DNA of 64,000 nt, from assembly GCF_016597725.1 (NCBI RefSeq), contig NZ_VCGY01000005.1, positions 248,001-312,000 on the forward strand, read 5' to 3'. Shown piece by piece: positions 18,572 through 27,614 of this stretch. A program made the translations under genes and the position numbers. Each line of letters starts with the position of its first letter. Position 1 is the first letter of the stretch. The stretch comes from Marinobacter sp. 1-4A. GTDB taxonomy: Bacteria > Pseudomonadota > Gammaproteobacteria > Pseudomonadales > Oleiphilaceae. The notes under the pieces were generated by a model. The model did not search any database and was not told the DNA's origin. It saw only the letters and a program-made list of their open reading frames with translations.

Positions 18572-20395
18572 ATGAGCCAAGATAACGTTACTGCGATGGA
18601 TCTAATGCGCAGCCTGCCGGGAGTCTTCAAACGACTTCCGGCAATTGCCAAAGGCTATTACTACTACTCAGTGAAAAATGCGAGCAAACCCCTCACCCTC
18701 GGAACTCTCGTAGAGAAGAATGCCGAAAAATACCGGGATAAAACGGCTATTTTGTTTGAGGATCGCAGCATCACCTGGGGCGAATTCAATGCCTGGTCCA
18801 ATCGCATTGCGGCTTATCTTCAAGCTCAGGGTCTGAAAAAGGGCGACTCAATTGCAGTATTACTTGAGAATCGCCCGGAAATTCTGGCAGTGGTCGCAGG
18901 CGCGGCCAAGATTGGCGTTGCCTGCGCCATGCTAAACTCCTCCCAAAGAGGCAAGGTGCTGGAACACAGCATTAACCTGACAAGCCCAAAAATGATTGTG
19001 GTTGGTGAAGAACTGGTGTCTTCATTTGATGACATCAAAGCCAGCCTCCAGCTTGATCATCCCAGTCCATTTCTGTTCCTTGCTGACAGCAACACCCTGA
19101 ACTCCTATGGTGATGCGCCTTCGGGCTACGCCAACATGGCACAGCAGGTGAGCACCTTTAACAGCAACAATCCGGAGCTGAGCGACCCGCCCAGAACCGG
19201 CGATACTGCAATTTTCCTGTTTACCTCCGGTACCACCGGCCTGCCCAAGGCCGCACCCGGATCACACACCAAGTTCATAAAGGCCTATGGCGGCTTTGGG
19301 ATGATGGCGCTTTCAATGACGCCAGACGACGTCTTCTACTGCACCCTGCCCTTGTATCACGGTACCGGTCTGGTGGTGTGCTGGAGCACTGCTCTGGCGG
19401 GAGGTTCTGCCTTCGCCCTGCGCCGGAAATTCTCCGCTAGCGCCTTCTGGGACGACGTGCGCCGCTACGATGCAACAGCCTTCGGTTACATTGGTGAACT
19501 CTGCCGCTACCTGCTTAATCAGCCGCCAAGTGACCAGGATCGCAACCATCGCCTGACCAAAATGCTGGGCAATGGTTTACGGCCCTCTATCTGGAGTGAG
19601 TTCAAAGATCGTTTCGGTATTGAAACCGTCTCGGAACTCTATGCGTCCAGTGAAGGTAACGTTGGTTTCAGTAACTTCTTCAATATGGACAACACCGTCG
19701 GCCTGTCTACAGCGCCGTACAAACTGGTCAAATTCCACGACGGCACCCGGGATCCGATTCGCAATGAGAAAGGCGTACTAGAGGAAGCCGAGAAAGGCGA
19801 GCCAGGCCTGCTCATTAGCGAGAACACGAAGAAATGGGCTTTTGAAGGCTATACCCAGAAAGAAGCCACCGAAAAATCCCTCATCCGGGATGCATTCAAA
19901 AAAGGCGATGCCTGGTTCAACACGGGTGATGTTTTAAAATCAATCGGTTGTGGGCATCTCCAGTTTGTGGATCGAATGGGCGACACTTTCCGCTGGAAAG
20001 GCGAGAACGTTTCAACTAACGAGGTGGAAAATATTATCGACTGTTCTGGCATGGTCGAGGAAGCCATCGTTTATGGCGTGGAGATTCCGAAAACCAATGG
20101 CAAGGCTGGTATGGTTACGTTGGTACCGAGCAAGGGTAGTTTCGATATCAACAAGCTGCTGACCTACTTGCAGACTAATCTGCCTGCTTATGCGGTTCCC
20201 GTATTTATTCGTGTGACTGAAGCCATCGAAAAAACCGGAACCTTCAAGTACCGCAAGGTGGATATTCAGAAAGCTGGCTACGCGCTGGAGCGCCCTAATG
20301 AGGAGGTTTATGCGTGGCTGCCAAAAACTGAGGGTTACACACTGCTGACCCCTGACTTGGTTTCGGATATTGATTCTGGGCAGTTTAATTTCTGA
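18572..20395 (+). CDS. atuH: AtuH, acyl-CoA synthetase of the very-long-chain type
   Basis: 607 residues, AMP-forming ligase. P-loop FLFTSGTTGLPKAAPGSH (about 214-231), YASSEGNVGF, adenine motif and the C-terminal NTGDVLKS...DRMGDTFRWKGENVSTNEVE hinge are visible. Family resemblance is to FATP/very-long-chain acyl-CoA synthetases. It would activate citronellate or geranate to the CoA ester. Last gene of the operon; a snap-back element begins 49 nt after its stop, with no ordinary U-run terminator in between. Confidence 0.87.
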   Translation: MSQDNVTAMDLMRSLPGVFKRLPAIAKGYYYYSVKNASKPLTLGTLVEKNAEKYRDKTAILFEDRSITWGEFNAWSNRIAAYLQAQGLKKGDSIAVLLENRPEILAVVAGAAKIGVACAMLNSSQRGKVLEHSINLTSPKMIVVGEELVSSFDDIKASLQLDHPSPFLFLADSNTLNSYGDAPSGYANMAQQVSTFNSNNPELSDPPRTGDTAIFLFTSGTTGLPKAAPGSHTKFIKAYGGFGMMALSMTPDDVFYCTLPLYHGTGLVVCWSTALAGGSAFALRRKFSASAFWDDVRRYDATAFGYIGELCRYLLNQPPSDQDRNHRLTKMLGNGLRPSIWSEFKDRFGIETVSELYASSEGNVGFSNFFNMDNTVGLSTAPYKLVKFHDGTRDPIRNEKGVLEEAEKGEPGLLISENTKKWAFEGYTQKEATEKSLIRDAFKKGDAWFNTGDVLKSIGCGHLQFVDRMGDTFRWKGENVSTNEVENIIDCSGMVEEAIVYGVEIPKTNGKAGMVTLVPSKGSFDINKLLTYLQTNLPAYAVPVFIRVTEAIEKTGTFKYRKVDIQKAGYALERPNEEVYAWLPKTEGYTLLTPDLVSDIDSGQFNF

Positions 20396-20443
20396 GCATA
20401 TCGTTGCCTTCAGATTATGGCCCTAGCCTTTTAGATCGAGGTT

Positions 20444-20553
20444 AGCCATGCAGGGCGGGTCTTCCCAAAAACCGCTACAAGCACATCCATGTGCGCTTGT
20501 TTCGGGCCATCCTTGGCCCTCTACATTTTTGGGAAGACCCGCCCTACATGGCT
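20444..20553. repeat. Snap-back element 4 (after atuH)
   Basis: Arms 20444-20471 and 20526-20553 are complementary at 27 of 28 positions. Inner arm ends CTTCCCAAAAA. The 54-nt core is orientation A, with hairpins GCACATCCATGTGC and GGGCCATCCTTGGCCC. The 389-nt gap 20396-20784 otherwise holds only element 5. Confidence 0.92.
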
Positions 20554-20640
20554 TTTGCGATATCGTGCGATAGTCCTTAAAACAGAAACCCTTTTCTATT
20601 TATGAAAGCGCATTACTGGAGATAACTAAGAAGCTGGATA

Positions 20641-20748
20641 GTGAGAGTGAGCGCCCCCTCCCAAAAATGTCTGCGGCCATGGATGGCCGCAGTCAAGCCC
20701 ACATGGATGTGCTCGTAGCGTTTTTTGGGAGGGGGCGCTCACTCTCAC
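20641..20748. repeat. Snap-back element 5 (before the quinone reductase 3' end)
   Basis: Arms 20641-20667 and 20722-20748 are a perfect 27-bp match. The 54-nt core is orientation B, with hairpins CTGCGGCC..GGCCGCAG and CACATGGATGTG. Together with element 4 it faces the convergent gene on its own side. Confidence 0.93.
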
Positions 20749-20784
20749 CTACACCCAAGCCATCAGGCTACAAACGGTCAAAAC

Positions 20785-21765
20785 TCAAGAGCCAATCTTC
20801 AGCACCACCTTGCCAGTGGCACGTCGCTCAGTGAGCGCACCCAAAGCCTTGGCGTAATCCTCGAATTCGTATACCTCACTGATGTTTGGGTCAATTTTGC
20901 CTTCAGCATAGAGCTTCATCAGCTCCATCATATTCTGGGCGCTGGCCTCCGGCTCACGCTGAGTGAAACTGCCCCAGAAAACGCCAACAACCGAACAGCC
21001 CTTCAGCAGAGTCAGGTTGGCAGGAATTTTCGGAATGTCGCCAGCAGCGAAACCGATGATCAAATGGCGACCGTTCCATGCCATGGCACGCAAAGCCTGC
21101 TCGGTGAAATCACCACCTACGGGATCATAAATCACATCCACGCCCTTGCTATTCGTCAGGCGCTTCACGGCGTCCTTAAGGGGCTCTTCGGTATAGTTGA
21201 TCAATTCATCTGCACCAGCCGCCTTGGCAATCTCCAGCTTCTCGGCGGAGCTGGCAGCAGCGATCACGCGGGCGCCCATGGCCTTTCCTAGCTCCACGGT
21301 GGCCAAGCCCACCCCACCACTGGCACCCAGCACCAAAAGGCTCTCGCCCGGCTGAATATTGGCGCGCTGTTTGAGGGCGTAGTACGAGGTGCCGTATACC
21401 ATGGTAAATGCAGCGGCTTTTTCATCACTCATGCCTTTCGGTATTGGCAGAAGGTTGTGCTCAGGTACGATGACTTCTTCAGCAAAGGCGCCGTAGCCCG
21501 TCAACCCAGCCACACGGTCACCGATTTTAAATCGGGTTACCTTGTCCCCTGCTGCAATGACTTCACCAGACAACTCACCACCGGGGGAGAATGGCATGGT
21601 CGGCTTGAGCTGGTACTTGCCTTCTATAATCAGAGTATCGGGAAAGTTCAGTCCCGCCGCTTTTACGCGAACTTTAACTCCGCGACCTTTGGCTTCGGGG
21701 CTAGGTACATCCTCAATAACGAGGGATTCGGCTGGACCATATTCTTTGCAGAGAATCGCTTTCAT
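20785..21765 (-). CDS. NADPH:quinone oxidoreductase family protein (MDR superfamily)
   Basis: 326 residues, with AGGAG before the ATG. GroES-like N-domain (VKAAGLNFPDTLIIEGKY) and Rossmann part with LGASGGVGLATVELGKAMGA. No structural-zinc cysteine cluster, as is usual for quinone oxidoreductase/zeta-crystallin types. It would use NADPH to reduce quinones or enoyl substrates. It is convergent with the atu operon; this might be chance, since this family commonly sits beside acyl-CoA genes. Confidence 0.85.
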   Translation of the reverse strand: MKAILCKEYGPAESLVIEDVPSPEAKGRGVKVRVKAAGLNFPDTLIIEGKYQLKPTMPFSPGGELSGEVIAAGDKVTRFKIGDRVAGLTGYGAFAEEVIVPEHNLLPIPKGMSDEKAAAFTMVYGTSYYALKQRANIQPGESLLVLGASGGVGLATVELGKAMGARVIAAASSAEKLEIAKAAGADELINYTEEPLKDAVKRLTNSKGVDVIYDPVGGDFTEQALRAMAWNGRHLIIGFAAGDIPKIPANLTLLKGCSVVGVFWGSFTQREPEASAQNMMELMKLYAEGKIDPNISEVYEFEDYAKALGALTERRATGKVVLKIGS

Positions 21766-21989
21766 GGTGACTCCTTTGATAAAACTCTATTGTTATCGAA
21801 TCTCGCAAAGCTAAACAGACTCTCCCCATGAAGCAAATAAAGAACCTTTATCCATATCTATAAATACAGCTTATACCCCATCCATCAAAGACACGGGCCA
21901 GCAGATGAATCGGGCGCAGTTTTCAGCTATTCTTCGCGTTCCTGATCCAAGCTGTTCAAAAACCGTCCGCCCTCCTTTCAGGATGTCTC

Positions 21990-22601
21990 ATGCCAGATAT
22001 TATTTACTCCCTTGAAATGATAGGAATTATCGCCTTCGCCATATCAGGCATGATGGTTGCCCGCTCCAAAAACATGGACCCGGTTGGTGTATTTACCATC
22101 GGGTTTATTACTGCTCTGGGGGGCGGGACGTTGCGCGATCTAATTATGGATAACCATCCGGTGTACTGGATCAAACATGAAGAGCAGCCCATTCTAATTC
22201 TCGCCATGGCGGTGGTATTCAGCTATTGGAAGCACACGGAGCGTATTCGCCCATCATGGATTGTGTTTCCGGATGCCATAGGGCTTGGTATTTTTTCGAT
22301 TCTCGGAGCGCAGCTGGCGCTCGATCTGGGCCACTCGTGGTTTATCGCATCGCTGCTAGGCGTGATGACCGGTACGTTTGGCGGTGCGCTGCGAGATACG
22401 CTCTGTAACGATGTGCCTTTTATTTTTCGTAAGGATCAAATCTACGCATCTATTTCCTTTGCGGGCTGCTGGCTTTATTTCCTTTGCCAGTGGGGGCTCG
22501 AGAGCGAGGCCTTGTCGTTAACCATTGGGCTTCTCTTTATCGTTATTGTCCGCATGGCAGCGGTGCGTTTTGATATACGCTTACAGCGTGACCCCACGTA
22601 A
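21990..22601 (+). CDS. TRIC-family (UPF0126/YicG) trimeric cation channel
   Basis: 203 residues and seven hydrophobic helices in two repeats. Each repeat has its glycine-rich signature: GGGTLRDLIMDNHPVYWIK and GGALRDTLCNDVPFIFRK, the hallmark of prokaryotic TRIC channels. Located in the inner membrane. Preceded by a 224-nt gap in which I recognise no clear signal. A terminator follows. Confidence 0.88.
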   Translation: MPDIIYSLEMIGIIAFAISGMMVARSKNMDPVGVFTIGFITALGGGTLRDLIMDNHPVYWIKHEEQPILILAMAVVFSYWKHTERIRPSWIVFPDAIGLGIFSILGAQLALDLGHSWFIASLLGVMTGTFGGALRDTLCNDVPFIFRKDQIYASISFAGCWLYFLCQWGLESEALSLTIGLLFIVIVRMAAVRFDIRLQRDPT

Positions 22602-22664
22602 AGCCGATGCCTAGGGACTCTAACCTTGTGCCCTTAATCATCACTTGGCGGGACAACCCTCAAC

Positions 22665-22684
22665 CGGTAAGATTACCGTTTTTT
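22665..22684 (+). terminator. Intrinsic terminator after the TRIC gene
   Basis: CGGTA-AGAT-TACCG hairpin followed by six T. The stem is short, so efficiency is uncertain. Confidence 0.65.
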
Positions 22685-22774
22685 CACGCAGTCTTTATTC
22701 GATTACCAACTGTTTTCCGTTCTTAACAGACTCCAAACCCTACACTCTGGCATCCTGAGAGGCAGACACCCGTC

Positions 22775-24073
22775 ATGCTCGAACGACTGTTCCAACTCCA
22801 GGCCCACGGCACCAACGTTCGTAAAGAACTGGTTGCGGGCATCACCACCTTCCTGACCATGGCCTATATTATTGTGGTCAACCCCAGCATCCTGTCCTCA
22901 ACAGGTATGGATTTCGGGGCTGTCTTTGTCGCCACCTGTTTGGCTGCAACCATAGGCACCCTGATTATGGGCCTTTGGGCCAACTACCCGATCGCTTTGG
23001 CACCGGGGATGGGGCTAAACGCTTTTTTCTCCTTCACCGTTGTGGGCAGTCTTGGATATAGCTGGCAGGTGGCACTGGGCGCTGTTTTCCTTTCAGGCCT
23101 GATCTTCTTCCTGTTGAGTATTTTCAAGATCCGCGAATGGATTATAAACAGCATCCCCATGTCTTTGCGCTTCGGGATTTCTGCCGGTATCGGCTTCTTC
23201 TTGGCGCTTATCGCCCTGAAAAACGCGGGTATAGTGGTAGATCACCCTGCAACGCTGGTTGGCTTAGGTGAACTGAAAACCGCAGAGAGCCTGCTGTTCT
23301 TTGGCGGGTTTGTTCTGATCTGCGCCCTGTCTTTCCGCCGCATAACCGGCGCGGTAATGATTGGTATTATTGCAGTCACCGTGATTGCCATGATGCTGGG
23401 CCTAGTAGAGTACAAGGGTTTTGTCTCCGCCCCACCAAGCTTGGCACCCACGTTCATGCAGTTGGACATTGCCGGTGCGTTGAATGTTGGCATGATCAGC
23501 GTTGTGTTCGCGTTTTTGTTTGTGGATCTGTTTGATACCTCAGGCACGCTGATAGGTGCCGCGCAGCGCGGCGGCCTGCTGGACAAAGACGGCAAGCTGC
23601 CACGCCTTGGCCGTGCTCTGATGTCTGACTCTGTGGCCACCATGTCTGGCGCTGCTCTCGGCACCTCAACCACCACCAGCTACATTGAATCCACTGCGGG
23701 CATTTCCGCCGGTGGGCGCACCGGCCTAACCTCTGTCGTTGTTGCCTTGCTGTTTCTCGCTTGCCTTCTGCTTTCACCCATTGCCAGCATTATCCCAGCC
23801 TACGCTACAGCGCCAGCGCTGCTTTACGTTGCTGTGTTGATGGCCAGCGGGCTGAAACTGATAGACTGGGACGACATTACTGAAGCCGCACCAGCAGTAG
23901 TAACAGCGCTGATGATGCCCCTTACATTCTCAATCGCCAACGGCATAGCACTGGGCTTTATCACTTACGCTGTCATCAAAGCTCTAAGCGGGCGCTGGTC
24001 AGATCTGAACGCAAGTGTTGTGGTGATCGCCATCGTTTTCATCCTGAAATTCATGTTTTTGGACGCAGGTTAA
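22775..24073 (+). CDS. NCS2-family purine permease (AzgA/GhxP-like)
   Basis: 432 residues, about 12-14 membrane helices. TTFLTMAYIIVVNPSIL near the start, GMGLNAFFSF, FLFVDLFDTSGTLIGAAQRGG and GTSTTTSYIESTAGIS are the AzgA-type signatures for guanine, hypoxanthine or adenine uptake by proton symport. The next gene is adenine phosphoribosyltransferase, 30 nt away, which suggests adenine as substrate (AdeP-like), but the sequence alone cannot choose. Confidence 0.87.
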   Translation: MLERLFQLQAHGTNVRKELVAGITTFLTMAYIIVVNPSILSSTGMDFGAVFVATCLAATIGTLIMGLWANYPIALAPGMGLNAFFSFTVVGSLGYSWQVALGAVFLSGLIFFLLSIFKIREWIINSIPMSLRFGISAGIGFFLALIALKNAGIVVDHPATLVGLGELKTAESLLFFGGFVLICALSFRRITGAVMIGIIAVTVIAMMLGLVEYKGFVSAPPSLAPTFMQLDIAGALNVGMISVVFAFLFVDLFDTSGTLIGAAQRGGLLDKDGKLPRLGRALMSDSVATMSGAALGTSTTTSYIESTAGISAGGRTGLTSVVVALLFLACLLLSPIASIIPAYATAPALLYVAVLMASGLKLIDWDDITEAAPAVVTALMMPLTFSIANGIALGFITYAVIKALSGRWSDLNASVVVIAIVFILKFMFLDAG

Positions 24074-24082
24074 ACTGCGTCC
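24061..24082 (+). other. Stem-loop over the permease stop codon
   Basis: GGACGCAG and CTGCGTCC form a perfect 8-bp stem with a GTTAAA loop that contains the stop codon. No U-run follows, so it may be an RNA-processing or stability hairpin between permease and apt rather than a terminator. Confidence 0.5.
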
Positions 24083-24103
24083 AGACCAAGAGCCTGACTT
24101 TTT

Positions 24104-24646
24104 ATGGATTACTTCTCTCAAAGCATCAAACAAGCCATCCGCACCGTGCCGGACTGGCCCAAGCCCGGCGTTGCTTTCCGGGATATCACCACGGTTCTGC
24201 AGGATAAAACAGCCTTCCGAAAACTGATCGATGCCTTCGTGCACCGCTACCACGGCCATAAAATTGATGCTGTGGCCGCTGTGGATGCCCGGGGATTCAT
24301 CATTGGCTCGGCGCTCGCCTACGAGCTCAACGCATCACTGGTTTTGGTACGTAAGAAGGGCAAACTGCCGTTCGACACACTTGTTGAAGACTACGAACTG
24401 GAGTACGGAACCGCCTCGGTGGAGCTGCACCAAGATGCGTTCAAGCCCGGCGATCAGGTGGTGCTGGTGGACGACTTGATCGCAACTGGCGGCACCATGC
24501 TCGCAGCAGCCCGGCTGATCCGCCGCATTGGCGCGGACATTGTGGAAGTGGCTGCCATGATCGATCTCCCCGATCTTGGCGGGTCGACCAAGCTGCAGGA
24601 AGAGGGGCTGAAGGTCTATACTGTGTGTTCGTTTGAGGGCGAATAG
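24104..24646 (+). CDS. apt: Adenine phosphoribosyltransferase
   Basis: 180 residues, normal for Apt. PRPP-binding loop [20 protein letters not shown], substrate part [14 protein letters not shown] and the flexible loop KKGKLPF are all present. It converts adenine plus PRPP to AMP and pyrophosphate in purine salvage. Sits directly behind the NCS2 purine permease, so import and salvage are probably co-expressed. Confidence 0.93.
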   Translation: MDYFSQSIKQAIRTVPDWPKPGVAFRDITTVLQDKTAFRKLIDAFVHRYHGHKIDAVAAVDARGFIIGSALAYELNASLVLVRKKGKLPFDTLVEDYELEYGTASVELHQDAFKPGDQVVLVDDLIATGGTMLAAARLIRRIGADIVEVAAMIDLPDLGGSTKLQEEGLKVYTVCSFEGE

Positions 24647-24660
24647 CAGCGTCGTCCTCC

Positions 24661-24682
24661 CCGCGCGCAATTAAACGCGCGG
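24661..24682. repeat. GC-rich hairpin after apt
   Basis: CCGCGCG and CGCGCGG enclose an 8-nt A/T-rich loop. No T-run follows in either direction. Might limit 3' decay of the apt message. Confidence 0.45.
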
Positions 24683-24694
24683 CTAAGAACACTA

Positions 24695-24710
24695 CCAGAA
24701 TATCTGGAGG
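24695..24710 (+). promoter_or_regulatory. Small hairpin overlapping the ribosome site of the FAH-family gene
   Basis: CCAGA-ATA-TCTGG overlaps the first G's of the GGAGG ribosome site (24706-24710), 6 nt before the ATG. It could weaken initiation. Confidence 0.4.
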
Positions 24711-24715
24711 TCGAT

Positions 24716-25378
24716 ATGGATCAGTATCAGCATCATTGGAAAGATGGCACACCGGTACACCTGCCTTTGGGCAAGATCGTCTGCGTTGGCCGGAACTACG
24801 CCGAGCACGCCAAAGAACTCGACAATCCGGTGCCGACCGAACCTCTGCTGTTTATCAAGCCAGCCACCTCGGCCGTCCATGTAACCCGGCCTCTAAGCTT
24901 TGCCGCCCACCACGCTCAGGTACACTTTGAAACCGAACTGGCTGTGCTGATTGGCAAGCCTCTTACCAACGCTTCTGCCAGCGAGGCTCAGGCGGCTATT
25001 CTCGGTTACGGTCTGGCGCTGGATTTAACTTTGCGGGATTTGCAAAGCCAACTGAAGGAAAAAGGACACCCTTGGGAGCGGGCCAAAGCGTTTGATGGTG
25101 CCTGCCCTTTATCGCCGTTTGTAGCTGCGGAACACTTCCGTAATGACCATATACTCTTCAGCCTCAATATCGACGAGCAGCGTCAACAAAGCGGTGATAC
25201 CAGAGACATGCTGTTCCCGACTATTCCGCTGCTCGCTCATATCAGTAGTCATTTCACACTGTTACCGGGCGATGTAGTGCTCACGGGAACACCCAAGGGA
25301 GTTGGCCCACTGCACTCGGGTCAAACTCTGGCGCTGCAACTGGAGGATCAGTTGTCTGTTTCCACCAAAGTGGTTTAA
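24716..25378 (+). CDS. Fumarylacetoacetate hydrolase family protein (YcgM-like)
   Basis: 220 residues. IVCVGRNYAEHAKELDN, LLFIKPATSAV, HFETELAVLIGKPL (metal ligands of the E-x-E type) and LTGTPKGVGPL are standard for short FAH-fold enzymes such as acylpyruvase YcgM or oxaloacetate tautomerase. The exact substrate is open. A strong GGAGG lies before the ATG. Confidence 0.85.
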   Translation: MDQYQHHWKDGTPVHLPLGKIVCVGRNYAEHAKELDNPVPTEPLLFIKPATSAVHVTRPLSFAAHHAQVHFETELAVLIGKPLTNASASEAQAAILGYGLALDLTLRDLQSQLKEKGHPWERAKAFDGACPLSPFVAAEHFRNDHILFSLNIDEQRQQSGDTRDMLFPTIPLLAHISSHFTLLPGDVVLTGTPKGVGPLHSGQTLALQLEDQLSVSTKVV

Positions 25379-25425
25379 CCTGGACTGACACAATCTTTCT
25401 ATCTAAAGAGTACGTATAGTCAGGC

Positions 25426-26736
25426 ATGGCAAAAAAACCGGTTACCTCACGCAGTGGTCGTTTCTTTAAGCTTGCTGGCATGACTGCCTCGGTGGCAGGC
25501 CAGTATGCGGGCCAGAAAGCCCGCAGCCTGTTCAGCAGCGAGAATGACGACGGCGCCCGCAGCGAAAGCTATGCCCGCATGGCCAACCGCATTACCGATA
25601 CCCTCGGTGAGATGAAAGGTGCGGCCATGAAAGTGGGCCAGATTGCCTCCCAAACTCAGGATTTTCTGCCCCGGGAGTTCTCTGATGCGCTGCAGAAACT
25701 ACAGAAAGAAGCGCCGCCCATGCCGTTCGAGGTTATTCTTGAGCAGGTAGAGACGGAACTGGGAAAACCGGTTGGCGAGCTATTCGAGTATCTGCAAGAA
25801 ACACCCTATGCGGCCGCATCCATCGGTCAGGTGCACCGCGCCCGGCTGCACGACGGTACAGATGTCATTGTGAAGGTGCAGTACCCAGGGGTGGATGAAT
25901 CCTGCGATTCCGATCTGAAGCAGTTGCGCCTTGCTTTAAAGCTTGGCGGCCTACTAAAGATGCCGAAAGAGTCGGTAGATCAGCTGTTCACGGAGATTCG
26001 CGAGCGTCTGAGGGAGGAGTTGGATTATGAGAACGAGGCCCGCAACATCGATTTGTTCCGGGAGTTTCATAAAAACGATCCATGGGTGATTATTCCTGCT
26101 GTCATTCCCAGCCATTCGACCCGTCATGTGCTGACGCTTGCGCTTGAGGAAGGCGATCATGTGAGCGAGGTGACGCCGGAGCGCTATGATCAGGCTACGA
26201 TCAATCTGATTGGCCACCGTATGTTTACTACTATGGCGGATCAGTTATTCCGCTTTCAGTGCATTCATGGCGACCCTCATGCCGGAAACTTTGCGTATCG
26301 GCCGGATGGCAGTGTTGTGATGTACGATTTCGGCTGCGTTAAGAAGCTGAAGCCGGAGATTGTTGAGGCTTACCGTAATGCGGTTACGGCGGCGCTGGCT
26401 GAGGACTATAAGGCGCTGGATTCTTATCTGATTGATTTGGGTGCCCGGGTTGGGAGTCAGCCGGCCATTGATGAGGCCTATTACGCGATGTGGCGGGATA
26501 TTCTTGTGGTGCCGTTTGATTCTGAGCAGCCTTATGATTTTGGTGAGTCAAGTATTCATAAGCATGTGGCGGCGAAGACGAGTACGGTGTTCAAATATTT
26601 GGATTCGTTTAAGCCGCCGGTTGAGAGTATTTTTATTGATCGGATGATTGCGGGGCACTATTGGATGCTGAAGCGGCTGGGGGTTCAGGCTGCTTTTGGG
26701 GAGGAGCTTCGTAAGTATCTTGCTGAGTCTCGCTAG
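25426..26736 (+). CDS. ABC1/AarF (UbiB-like) atypical kinase
   Basis: 436 residues. KxGQ motif (MKVGQIASQ), alanine-rich loop YAAASIGQVHRARL, catalytic core HGDPHAGNFAYRPDG and MYDFGCVKKL mark the ABC1 family. No C-terminal membrane helices are obvious, so it is the soluble ABC1/COQ8-like type rather than classical UbiB. A function in isoprenoid lipid or quinone metabolism is family knowledge only. Codon use in the last 300 nt looks more A/T-rich at third positions (gat, ggt, att) than in the neighbours. Confidence 0.85.
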   Translation: MAKKPVTSRSGRFFKLAGMTASVAGQYAGQKARSLFSSENDDGARSESYARMANRITDTLGEMKGAAMKVGQIASQTQDFLPREFSDALQKLQKEAPPMPFEVILEQVETELGKPVGELFEYLQETPYAAASIGQVHRARLHDGTDVIVKVQYPGVDESCDSDLKQLRLALKLGGLLKMPKESVDQLFTEIRERLREELDYENEARNIDLFREFHKNDPWVIIPAVIPSHSTRHVLTLALEEGDHVSEVTPERYDQATINLIGHRMFTTMADQLFRFQCIHGDPHAGNFAYRPDGSVVMYDFGCVKKLKPEIVEAYRNAVTAALAEDYKALDSYLIDLGARVGSQPAIDEAYYAMWRDILVVPFDSEQPYDFGESSIHKHVAAKTSTVFKYLDSFKPPVESIFIDRMIAGHYWMLKRLGVQAAFGEELRKYLAESR

Positions 26737-26756
26737 CCGGTTAATCTGGAGCTAAC

Positions 26757-26865
26757 GGCCTTGGCGGGATACAGCTCCCAAAACACGCTGTGGATACGTC
26801 CGTGTACGCTTGGCTCCGCCATCCATGGCTCCGCACAGTTTTGGGAGCTGTATCCCGCCAAGGCC
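26757..26865. repeat. Snap-back element 6 (between convergent ABC1 kinase and sir2)
   Basis: Arms 26757-26784 and 26838-26865 are complementary at 28 of 28 positions. Inner arm CTCCCAAAAC is shared in type with elements 4 and 5. The 53-nt core is orientation A, ending in a GCCATCCATGGC hairpin. Confidence 0.93.
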
Positions 26866-26930
26866 TACGTACAATTGAGTTCGCCGCCCCAAAACTCCTC
26901 ACAATTTTGCACACTACTTGCCACCGATAC

Positions 26931-27614
26931 TTATCTGGCCAGAAAATTCGCAGCCCATTCGGCAACGCCTTCTCCTGCACCTTTTCTGATAACCCTGGCG
27001 CGGGACACGCCAGCGGTTTCGCCGGGATCTATAACGGTAATCGGCACATCTCTCTCCACTTCATGCACCAGTCCGGCAGCGGGATAAACCTGTAGCGAAG
27101 TGCCGACGATCAGCAGGTCGTCTGCAGTGCGGACTATATCGGCTGCTGCCTCTAGCATGGGGACCTCTTCGCCGAACCAGACGATGTGGGGGCGGAGTTG
27201 TTCGCCGTATTCGCAGGTCTCGCCCAGTTCTATGTCCCGGTAGCCTATGTCGTAGACCAATTCCGGATTCACCGAGCTTCGGGCTTTGGTGAGCTCGCCG
27301 TGGAGGTGGATGACGTTACTGGAGCCTCCGCGTTCGTGTAGGTCGTCTACGTTTTGGGTGACGATGGTTACACGATGGTGTTTTTCCAGTTCGCCAAGAA
27401 GTTTGTGAGCACGATTTGGTTGTACTTTGGCGAGTTGGCGGCGGCGTTCGTTGTAGAAGCGCAGTACCAATTCGCTATTGCGGGCGAAGGCTTCGGGGGT
27501 GGCTACGTCGTATACGCTGTGCTGCTCCCAAAGGCCGCCGTTGTCGCGGAAGGTGGAGAGGCCGCTTTCGGCGCTGATTCCAGCGCCTGTGAGTACTACG
27601 ATATGCCGTTGCAT
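26931..27614 (-). CDS. Sir2-family NAD-dependent deacylase lacking the zinc cysteines
   Basis: 227 residues. NAD-binding GAGISAESGLSTFRD (about 9-23), VTQNVDDLHERGG, catalytic His in IHLHGEL and VGTSLQVYPAAGLV are intact. The zinc ribbon is degenerate: between HGEL and LRPHIVWFGE only one Cys remains (GETCEYGEQL) where four are normal. This is seen in a subgroup of bacterial sirtuins. It removes acyl groups from lysines. The start ATG overlaps the stop of the dehydrogenase by one base (TGATG), so the pair is coupled. Confidence 0.85.
   Translation of the reverse strand: MQRHIVVLTGAGISAESGLSTFRDNGGLWEQHSVYDVATPEAFARNSELVLRFYNERRRQLAKVQPNRAHKLLGELEKHHRVTIVTQNVDDLHERGGSSNVIHLHGELTKARSSVNPELVYDIGYRDIELGETCEYGEQLRPHIVWFGEEVPMLEAAADIVRTADDLLIVGTSLQVYPAAGLVHEVERDVPITVIDPGETAGVSRARVIRKGAGEGVAEWAANFLAR

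Noticed and set aside
20444..20748. Snap-back elements as ordinary intrinsic terminators
   Set aside because: T tracts, where present, are inside the stem; no U-run follows the 3' arm. The conserved core also does not fit simple terminators. A terminating effect is still possible.
20725..21291. 188-codon plus-strand frame opposite the quinone reductase gene
   Set aside because: Antisense to a clear MDR gene; the composition is that of a shadow frame.
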